Shown here piece after piece: positions 1 to 5,436 of a stretch of DNA of 18,096 nucleotides. Both the position numbers and the translations under genes were made by a program. Position 1 is the stretch's first letter. Each line of letters begins with the position of its first letter. Below the pieces are notes generated by a model, which searched no databases, was not told the DNA's origin, and worked only from the letters and a program-made list of their open reading frames with translations. Source of the DNA: Scleromatobacter sp045810265 (GTDB lineage: Bacteria; Pseudomonadota; Gammaproteobacteria; Burkholderiales; Burkholderiaceae_C); the NCBI GenBank assembly GCA_045810265.1, contig JBJMWF010000332.1, positions 1-18,096 of the forward strand, read 5' to 3'.

Positions 1-1645
1 CGAGGCGATGGAATACGACGTGGTGATCGTCGGTGCCGGCCCGGCGGGCCTGGCCACCGCGATCCGCCTGAAGCAGTTGGCCACCGAGGCAGGCAAGGAG
101 GTCTCCGTCGTGGTGCTCGAGAAGGGCTCCGAGCCGGGCGCGCACATCCTGTCCGGCGCGGTGATGGATCCGCGCGCGATCACCGAGCTGCTGCCGAACT
201 GGAAGGCCGACGGCGCGCCGCTGCTGCAGCCGGTCACGGGCGACGAGTTCCTGTTCCTGTCGGAGACCGGCTCGAAGAGCGTGCCCGAGTGGCTGCTGCC
301 CTACCCGTTCCACAACCACGGCAACTACGTGATCAGCCTGGGCAACGTCGTCAAGTGGCTCGCCACGCAGGCGGAGGCGCTGGGCGTGGAGATCTTCCCC
401 GGCTTTTCCGCGGCGGAGGTGCTGTACGACGACAAGGGCGCGGTCAAGGGCGTGGCCACCGGCAACGTCGGCGTGGGCCGCGACGGCCAGCCGCACGACG
501 GCTTCCAGCTGGGCATGGAGCTGCACGGCAAGTACACGATCTTCGCCGAGGGGGCGCGCGGCCATCTGGGCAAGCAGATCCTCTCGAAATTCAACCTGCA
601 GGAAGGCCGCGACGCCCAGAGCTGGGCCATCGGCATCAAGGAACTGTGGGAAGTGCCGGCCGACAAGGCCAAGCCGGGCCACGTCGTGCACACCGCCGGC
701 TGGCCGATGACCGACGCCTTCGGCGGCGGCTTCCTCTACCACCTCGAAGGCAACAAGGTGACGCTGGGCTTCGTCATCGGCCTCGATTACCAGAACCCGT
801 GGCTCAGCCCGTTCGAGGAGATGCAGCGCTGGAAGACGCACCCTGCCATGCGGGCGCACATCGAAGGCGGCAAGCGCATCTCGTACGGCGCCCGCGCGAT
901 CAACAACGGCGGCCTGCAGAGCCTGCCCAAGCTGGTGTTCCCGGGCGGCGCGCTGGTGGGTTGCGACGCCGGCACGCTCGACGCCGCGCGCATCAAGGGC
1001 AGCCACGCCGCCATCAAGACCGGCATGCTGGCCGCCGAAGCCGCGTTCGAGGCGCTGCAGGCCGGCCGCCAGGGCGACGAGCTGTCCGCCTACCCGACGG
1101 CCTTCGAGCAGAGCTGGCTGCACAAGGAACTGCAGCGCACCAAGAACTTCAAGCTGTGGTTCAAGAAGGGCAAGCTGGTCGGCAACCTGATGACCGGCAT
1201 CGAGCAGTGGCTGATGCCCAAGCTGGGCATGCCCATCCCGCCCTGGACGCTGCGCAACACGAAGAAGGACAACGAGTCGCTGCTGCCGGCCGACCAGGCG
1301 CCCAGGATCGCGTATCCCAAGCCGGACAACAAGCTGACCTTCGATCGGCTCAGCTCGGTGTTCGTCAGCAATACCAACCACGCCGAAGACCAGCCGATCC
1401 ACCTGACGCTGAAGGACAACTCGGTGCCGGTACAGGTCAACCTGGCCAAGTACGCGGGCCCGGAAAGCCGCTATTGCCCGGCCGGCGTCTACGAGTTCGT
1501 CAAGAACGAGGACAACACCGACCGCCTGCAGATCAACGCGCAGAACTGCGTGCACTGCAAGACCTGCGACATCAAGGATCCGACGCAGAACATCGTGTGG
1601 GTGACGCCGGAAGGCGGCGGCGGGCCGAACTACGCCGGCATGTGA
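1..1645 (+). CDS. Electron transfer flavoprotein:ubiquinone oxidoreductase (ETF-QO), 5' end cut by window
   Basis: Passes electrons from reduced electron transfer flavoprotein (from acyl-CoA and amino-acid dehydrogenases) to membrane ubiquinone, using FAD and one 4Fe-4S cluster. The sequence shows an N-terminal FAD-binding Rossmann motif (VVIVGAGPAGLA, residues 5-16, counting from the ATG at 8). Near the C-terminus are four cysteines in the ETF-QO pattern, C490 in RYCPAGVYE and C514, C517, C520 in NCVHCKTCDIKDP. The protein ends in PEGGGGPNYAGM, typical of the family, and its 545 residues are near the usual length. The frame is open to the window edge (Glu-Ala precede the ATG) and family members usually have a short leader before the FAD motif, so the true start probably lies upstream. 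GAGG at 2-5 is too close to that ATG to serve as a ribosome binding site. An intrinsic terminator follows. Function is confident; only the start is uncertain. Confidence 0.96.
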   Translation, partial: EAMEYDVVIVGAGPAGLATAIRLKQLATEAGKEVSVVVLEKGSEPGAHILSGAVMDPRAITELLPNWKADGAPLLQPVTGDEFLFLSETGSKSVPEWLLPYPFHNHGNYVISLGNVVKWLATQAEALGVEIFPGFSAAEVLYDDKGAVKGVATGNVGVGRDGQPHDGFQLGMELHGKYTIFAEGARGHLGKQILSKFNLQEGRDAQSWAIGIKELWEVPADKAKPGHVVHTAGWPMTDAFGGGFLYHLEGNKVTLGFVIGLDYQNPWLSPFEEMQRWKTHPAMRAHIEGGKRISYGARAINNGGLQSLPKLVFPGGALVGCDAGTLDAARIKGSHAAIKTGMLAAEAAFEALQAGRQGDELSAYPTAFEQSWLHKELQRTKNFKLWFKKGKLVGNLMTGIEQWLMPKLGMPIPPWTLRNTKKDNESLLPADQAPRIAYPKPDNKLTFDRLSSVFVSNTNHAEDQPIHLTLKDNSVPVQVNLAKYAGPESRYCPAGVYEFVKNEDNTDRLQINAQNCVHCKTCDIKDPTQNIVWVTPEGGGGPNYAGM

Positions 1646-1663
1646 CGGCTCTTTGCAGGTTCG

Positions 1664-1691
1664 AAACGCCCGCCTCGCCGCGGGCGTTTTT
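1664..1691 (+). terminator. Intrinsic terminator after ETF-QO
   Basis: A perfect 10-bp stem (AAACGCCCGC at 1664-1673 pairing with GCGGGCGTTT at 1680-1689) closes a 6-nt loop and runs into five T residues (1687-1691). It begins 18 nt after the ETF-QO stop codon, a textbook rho-independent position, and separates this gene from the diguanylate cyclase. Confidence 0.9.
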
Positions 1692-1838
1692 CATGGTCAC
1701 GTCGGCGCCGGCGACCGCCGACTTCGCCGTCGGAGAAACCTGCAACCGCGCGTGATATTGGGCACCTTTCCGATGCCACGGCCGGCGAAAGTCCGCTAGT
1801 CTCGTGTCACGACAACAAATACGGGACACCCACAGCAC

Positions 1839-2942
1839 ATGGCCGCCTTGCGGACGCTCACCGATGCGCTGCTGACCACCGACCGCCGCCAGCGCTTCCG
1901 TCTCGCGCAGGCCTGGCTGGCCTGCCTGATGATGTGCTTCTGCGTGCTGGCCCTACACGTCGCGGCGTCGTTCGGCCTGGTCGACCCGGGCCCGATCTGG
2001 TGGTGGTCGGCCGCCTCGGTGGCCGGCATGTTGGTGGTCGTCACGCTCATCCGCAGTGGACTCAACAGGCAGTTCGCCGACCCGGCTCTGACCATCCAGC
2101 AGATGCTCTACGCCGTGCTGTGCGCCGCCTGGGCCTACTCCTTCGCGGGCCGGGCACATAGCGTGGTGGGCATCATCCTGGCCGTCATCCTGATGTTCGG
2201 CATGTTCGGACTGTCGAGCCGCCAGGTGCTGTGGGTCGGCTTCTACACGCTGGGCCTGTTCGGACTCGTCATGGCCCTGAGCGCCCAACGCAACCCGGAG
2301 CACTACCCTGCAGGCGGCGAGATCGTCTACTTCATGATGTTGTGCATCATGGTGGTGGGCGTGGGCCTGCTCACCGTGCGCCTGCACCGCATGCGCGACC
2401 GGCTGCGCCGGCAGAAGGTCGAGCTCGAGGCCGCGCTGGCGCACATCCATCGGCTGGCAACGCACGACGACCTCACCGGCCTGGTCAACCGCCGCCACAT
2501 GCAGGAGCTGCTCGAAAACGAGCGCATGCGGCTGGAGCGCAGCGAGCAGGACTGGTGCGTCGCGCTGATCGACCTCGACCACTTCAAGTCGGTCAACGAC
2601 GCCCACGGCCACGCCATCGGCGACGAGGTGCTGCGCGCGCTCAGCCGCCACGCCCACACGCTGATCCGCCGCACCGACGTGCTGGCGCGCTGGGGCGGCG
2701 AGGAGTTCGTGTTGCTGCTGCCCAATACCCCCGTGGGCATGGCCGCCACCTCACTGGAGCGCCTGCGCGAACACTTCCACGCCAACCCGCTGGTCGTCCA
2801 AGGCATCGCCCTGCCCGTCTCGTTCTCGGCCGGACTGACCGAACACCTGCGCGGCGAGACCATCGCGCAGACGCTGGAGCGGGCGGACAAGCTTTGCTAC
2901 CAGGCCAAGACGCTGGGGCGCAATCGGGTGGAGCGGGGGTAG
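1839..2942 (+). CDS. Membrane-anchored GGDEF diguanylate cyclase
   Basis: Predicted to make the second messenger cyclic di-GMP from two GTP at the inner membrane. Residues about 22-181 contain roughly six hydrophobic segments (for example 22-46, 53-72, 107-125, 128-148 and 161-181), which look like an integral membrane sensor; I cannot assign it to a named MASE family. A short charged helix (about 182-205) leads into a GGDEF domain starting at HDDLTGLVNRR (209-219). The active-site signature is GGEEF (286-290), an active variant. RRTD (277-280) lies five residues before it, as expected for the RxxD inhibitory I-site, so product inhibition is likely. VALIDLDHFKSVND (241-254) supplies the metal and guanine-binding region. 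No EAL domain is present. No strong Shine-Dalgarno precedes the ATG, so the start is less certain than the function. It stands alone between a terminator and the repeat island. Confidence 0.93.
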   Translation: MAALRTLTDALLTTDRRQRFRLAQAWLACLMMCFCVLALHVAASFGLVDPGPIWWWSAASVAGMLVVVTLIRSGLNRQFADPALTIQQMLYAVLCAAWAYSFAGRAHSVVGIILAVILMFGMFGLSSRQVLWVGFYTLGLFGLVMALSAQRNPEHYPAGGEIVYFMMLCIMVVGVGLLTVRLHRMRDRLRRQKVELEAALAHIHRLATHDDLTGLVNRRHMQELLENERMRLERSEQDWCVALIDLDHFKSVNDAHGHAIGDEVLRALSRHAHTLIRRTDVLARWGGEEFVLLLPNTPVGMAATSLERLREHFHANPLVVQGIALPVSFSAGLTEHLRGETIAQTLERADKLCYQAKTLGRNRVERG

Positions 2943-2965
2943 CGGGGTCGATCGCGCCTTGTCCT

Positions 2966-3023
2966 CGGTGGGATCGGCGTCAGGCACCGCCCCGCGGTGG
3001 GATCGGCGTCAGGCACCGCCCCG
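2966..3023. repeat. Perfect 29-bp tandem duplication of a REP arm
   Basis: Two identical 29-bp copies, 2966-2994 and 2995-3023, abut with no spacer. Each contains the core GGGATCGGCGTCAGGCACC. The second copy is also the beginning of the left arm of the first inverted-repeat unit, so the first copy looks like a local half-unit duplication. It lies 24 bp after the diguanylate cyclase stop codon. Confidence 0.9.
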
Positions 3024-3087
3024 GATCGCGACGACGGTCCTCGCTTCGGCCCGTGCCCCAGCGCGATCCGGGGCGGTGCCAGACACC
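3005..3087. repeat. REP/REPIN-like inverted-repeat unit 1 (upstream of RAYT)
   Basis: Arms 3005-3030 and 3062-3087 are 26 bp each and reverse complementary except at arm positions 3 and 7. The inner 19 bp match perfectly. The centre, 3031-3061, is 31 nt. The left arm begins GGCGTCAGGCACC (type a) and the right arm, read on the other strand, begins GGTGTCTGGCACC (type b). Paired inverted REPs beside a RAYT gene are the known REPIN arrangement. Confidence 0.85.
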
Positions 3088-3125
3088 TCGCGCGCTGGCC
3101 GGCCGAAGGTCGGGGCGACGATGGA

Positions 3126-3206
3126 GGTGTCTGGCATCGTCTCGTCCGCGCTTCGCCGTCGGCGACCGTGTCGATGCTCATCGCGGACGAGACGGTGCCT
3201 GACGCC
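3126..3206. repeat. REP/REPIN-like inverted-repeat unit 2 (upstream of RAYT, opposite polarity)
   Basis: Arms 3126-3150 and 3182-3206 are 25 bp each with three mismatches (arm positions 3, 7 and 12). The centre, 3151-3181, is again 31 nt. Here the type-b arm (GGTGTCTGGCATCG) is on the left and the type-a arm on the right, the reverse of units 1 and 3. The inner stem sequence (TCTCGTCCGCG) differs from unit 1 yet still pairs, so the pairing rather than the sequence is conserved. Confidence 0.83.
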
Positions 3207-3299
3207 GATCCCTCCGGAAACCGCACCCGGACGCACGAACACGCCGAAATGCAGTAGTTGGCGCACCAGGCAGCCAGACGAAGCACTTAGCCTCGTGAC

Positions 3300-3956
3300 A
3301 TGCCTCGCCCACCCCGCCTTGAATACGCCAACGCCCTCTACCACGTCACCTCCCGCGGCGCCCGCAGGAGCGCCATCTTCCAGGACGACAATGATCGAGC
3401 GACGCTGCTCGCCATCCTGGCGCTCGCATTGCGGGACTGTGATGCGCAGGCGTTCGCGTACTGCCTGATGGGCAATCACTATCATTTCGTGCTTCAGACG
3501 CGGCGGGCGAATCTCTCGGCCCTGATGCATCGCGTCAACAGTGCCTACAGCCTCAGGCACAACCGTCGGCATGCACTGCCAGGGCCCCTCTTTGAAGGCC
3601 GATTCAAGGCGTTGCACGTGGATCGTGACGTCTACCTGCTGGAAGTTTGCCGCTATGTCGACCTCAATCCCGTCCGCGCGGGCTTGGTCGACTCGCCGGC
3701 TCAGTGGGCTTGGTCGAGCTACCGGGCGCACGTGGGATCCACGCCGTCGCCGTCGTGGCTGGCATCGCGGGAGTTGCTTGGCGTCCTGACGGGACAAGTC
3801 GCTGAGGACGGCGCGCAGACCGCGGCCTCCAGGCGGAACTATGCCGAGTGGGTGGAGGCTGGCCGGGAGGTTCGCCTCTGGCAACAATCGCTTCGCCAGG
3901 ATCGGTTTCTCGGCGATCGAGCGTTCGTGGAGCGCGTCATGCGGGCGGCGCAGTGA
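3300..3956 (+). CDS. REP-associated tyrosine transposase (RAYT, HUH/Y1 family)
   Basis: A single-strand DNA endonuclease-like transposase of the Y1/HUH superfamily, the type thought to mobilise or maintain REP/REPIN elements. The 218-residue protein starts MPRPPRLEYANALYHVTSRG, typical of the family. The metal-binding HUH-type motif is GNHYHFVL (H60, H62). The nucleophilic tyrosine is Y119 in CRYVDLNPVRAGLV, followed by the usual WAWSSYRA segment. All catalytic residues are present and the frame is intact, so it could be active. Two REPIN-like units lie just upstream and one just downstream; RAYTs act on REP hairpins flanking their own gene in other bacteria, so these are its likely substrates (inference). 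No strong Shine-Dalgarno is visible before the ATG. It is usually single copy and not a conventional insertion sequence, and no target-site duplication was found. It converges on the transglutaminase gene at 4117. Confidence 0.93.
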   Translation: MPRPPRLEYANALYHVTSRGARRSAIFQDDNDRATLLAILALALRDCDAQAFAYCLMGNHYHFVLQTRRANLSALMHRVNSAYSLRHNRRHALPGPLFEGRFKALHVDRDVYLLEVCRYVDLNPVRAGLVDSPAQWAWSSYRAHVGSTPSPSWLASRELLGVLTGQVAEDGAQTAASRRNYAEWVEAGREVRLWQQSLRQDRFLGDRAFVERVMRAAQ

Positions 3957-3991
3957 GGACTGTCTTGTCGTGAGCGAGCGTCCTGGGGATC

Positions 3992-4067
3992 GGCGCCAGG
4001 CACCTCGATCGCGATCGGCGGGCCAGCTTCGATCGATTGTCCGGCGCGATGCGAGATGCCAGGCACC
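3992..4067. repeat. REP/REPIN-like inverted-repeat unit 3 (downstream of RAYT)
   Basis: Left arm 3992-4013 (22 bp) and right arm 4045-4067 (23 bp) are reverse complementary with mismatches at positions 3, 7 and 12 and one extra base in the right arm. The centre, 4014-4044, is again 31 nt. The left arm is type a (GGGATCGGCGCCAGGCACC, including flanking bases), the right arm type b. It begins 36 bp after the RAYT stop and lies in the shared 3' region of two convergent genes, where its hairpin could also act on mRNA ends. Confidence 0.8.
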
Positions 4068-4095
4068 TTCGGCAGGCACCCGTTCGGCGGGCACC
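4061..4095. repeat. Degenerate GGCACC repeat tail
   Basis: After the right arm of unit 3, the motif (C/G)GGCACC recurs at about 4061-4067, 4074-4080 and 4089-4095, separated by TTCGG-containing spacers. This looks like decayed or partial REP arms between the island and the transglutaminase stop codon. Confidence 0.5.
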
Positions 4096-4096
4096 T

Positions 4097-4115
4097 CCGG
4101 CGACGTCGACGCCGG
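4097..4115 (-). other. Stem-loop directly after the last gene of the cluster
   Basis: CCGGCG at 4097-4102 pairs with CGCCGG at 4110-4115 around a 7-nt loop, ending one base from the stop codon of the minus-strand transglutaminase gene. There is no T tract on the minus strand, so it is not a canonical intrinsic terminator. It may shield the mRNA 3' end. Confidence 0.35.
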
Positions 4116-4116
4116 C

Positions 4117-5313
4117 TCAGAGGGGTTCGACCGTCACGCCGACGCGCGGGGCGTTGCCGGAGCCGCCGCGGATGACGCCGCGCAGGGGGGCGACGTCGGC
4201 ATAGTCGCGGCCCCAGGCGAGGGTGACGTGATCCTGGCCGACGGGCACGTCGTTGGTCGGGTCGAGCGCGAGCCAGCCATAGGGCGGGCACCAGACGGCG
4301 GCCCAGGCGTGCGATGCGTCGGCGCCGACCAGGCGGGGCTTGCCGGGTGGTGGCTGCGTCAGCAGATACCCGCTGACGTATCGTGCGGCCAGGCCGAGCG
4401 AGCGGCAGGCGCCGATCATCACGTGGGCGAAGTCCTGGCAGACGCCATGGCGCAAGTCCAGCGCCTCCAGCGCACCGGTGGTGACGGACGTGCTTTGCGG
4501 CAGGTAGTCGAACTCGTCGTGGATCTGGTGCATCAAGGCGAGCGCCAGCTCGACGATGCCCGGGTTGGCGTCGGCGGCCGGACGCGCCCAGTCGGCGAGC
4601 GCCCTGGCGCGCGGCGCGAGCGAGGAGTCGAGCGCGAACTCGGCGGCGTCGAAGGCGGCGCGCTCGGCGCGGCGCTCGTCCGACGACTCGCTCGCGCTGA
4701 CGCTGTGCGCACTCGCGCCCGCCTGCAGGCGCAGGTCGCGCGCGACCTCGCGCCAGGGCTGGCTGGTGCCGGGCGCGGGCATGGCCTGCAGGCTGACGCC
4801 GGCCTCGAAGGCGGAGGTGACATCGAGCTGGTCGTGCACCTGCGAATGCGCGAAGACCTGGCGCGCGTTGCCCCAGGGATCCGTCGTCTCACGGATGCCG
4901 CTGGCCAGGTCGACGCCGGCATCGGGATGCGGCGAGACGACCAATGACCAGGCGCGGATCTGCTGGGTGGCGGTGTCGCGCGGCCGCAGGTGAGCGAGAT
5001 GGTGCGCGCCTTCCACTTCGGAGTCGTAGCGGTAGCTCGTCTGGTGGCGCACGCGCAGCCACCGCACGGCGGGCGCGGCCATGGTCTCGGCGGCGGCGTC
5101 GCGTTCGGCGTCGTGCTCGTAGGCGTCGTCCGCTTCAATGCGTGGTTGAGGATCGTCGCTGTCAAAGCCTTGCGACTGGGACTGGGACTGGGACTGGGAT
5201 TGCGACGACTCGGGCTTGGCTTGCGCCTGCTCCTGGCCGTCCTGCGCCTGGCCGACCGGCTGCGGCTGCCACTGCAGCGGCCAGGTCATTGGAGTCTCGA
5301 AGTCATCGGTCAT
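4117..5313 (-). CDS. Transglutaminase-like cysteine protease-fold protein with Gln/Ser-rich N-terminal extension
   Basis: Last gene of the five-gene cluster; 398 residues from the chosen start. The family has a papain-like fold and may cleave or transfer peptide or isopeptide bonds; the substrate is unknown. Residues about 84-165 form the bacterial transglutaminase N-terminal domain (LRVRHQTSYRYDSEVEGAHH). The core has a visible triad: C292 in RHGVCQDFAH, H335 in DASHAWAAVW and D351 in LALDPTND. The first 80 residues are an extra, probably disordered, tail with Gln-Ser dipeptides at about 37-48, encoded by a hexanucleotide repeat. The ATG at 5313 is preferred because GGAGGG sits 7 nt upstream; a GTG at 5376 would extend it into a duplicated intergenic repeat. 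There is no signal peptide, so it is likely cytoplasmic. It follows the ATP-grasp/alpha-E fusion by 123 bp. Confidence 0.9.
   Translation of the reverse strand: MTDDFETPMTWPLQWQPQPVGQAQDGQEQAQAKPESSQSQSQSQSQSQGFDSDDPQPRIEADDAYEHDAERDAAAETMAAPAVRWLRVRHQTSYRYDSEVEGAHHLAHLRPRDTATQQIRAWSLVVSPHPDAGVDLASGIRETTDPWGNARQVFAHSQVHDQLDVTSAFEAGVSLQAMPAPGTSQPWREVARDLRLQAGASAHSVSASESSDERRAERAAFDAAEFALDSSLAPRARALADWARPAADANPGIVELALALMHQIHDEFDYLPQSTSVTTGALEALDLRHGVCQDFAHVMIGACRSLGLAARYVSGYLLTQPPPGKPRLVGADASHAWAAVWCPPYGWLALDPTNDVPVGQDHVTLAWGRDYADVAPLRGVIRGGSGNAPRVGVTVEPL
5174..5200 (-). repeat. Hexanucleotide repeat encoding Gln-Ser dipeptides
   Basis: On the plus strand GACTGG is repeated four times in a row from 5174, followed by a degenerate copy (GATTGC). 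On the coding strand this encodes alternating Gln and Ser. Being in units of two codons, copy-number change by slippage would keep the frame. Confidence 0.8.
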
Positions 5314-5322
5314 GAAGCATCC

Positions 5323-5432
5323 CTCCGCCTGGCGGCTGCGGTGCGAGCTCCCTTCGGAGCAGCCGGGCGTAGGCACTGCCCATCCTCCGCCTGGCGGCTG
5401 CTGTGCGAGCTCCCTTCGGAGCGGCCGGGCGT
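5323..5432. repeat. 48-bp intergenic direct duplication carrying a ribosome binding site and hairpin
   Basis: Copies 5323-5370 and 5385-5432 differ at only two positions and are separated by 14 bp. Each contains GCTCC-CTTC-GGAGC, a 5-bp stem with a 4-nt loop. The pair fills the gap between the ATP-grasp/alpha-E gene and the transglutaminase gene on the minus strand. The Shine-Dalgarno of the transglutaminase gene lies at the edge of the proximal copy. In the distal copy the equivalent GGAGG runs straight into an ATG with no spacing, so it is probably a non-functional relic. Confidence 0.85.
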
Positions 5433-5436
5433 TCGC

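Noticed and set aside
289..1755. 488-codon frame overlapping ETF-QO on the plus strand
   Set aside because: Arg/Gly-rich shadow of the ETF-QO gene that reads through the terminator; no motif.
2966..3206. CRISPR array
   Set aside because: The repeats alternate in orientation as inverted pairs with 31-nt centres beside a RAYT gene, and there is no run of direct repeats with regular spacers or cas genes.
3300..3956. IS200/IS605 insertion sequence
   Set aside because: The transposase is of the RAYT type, the accompanying tnpB/IscB is missing, and the flanking units are REP-like rather than single left and right IS ends.
5314..5376. GTG start at 5376 for the last transglutaminase
   Set aside because: It lies in the duplicated intergenic repeat and lacks a ribosome binding site, while the ATG at 5313 has GGAGGG at proper spacing.
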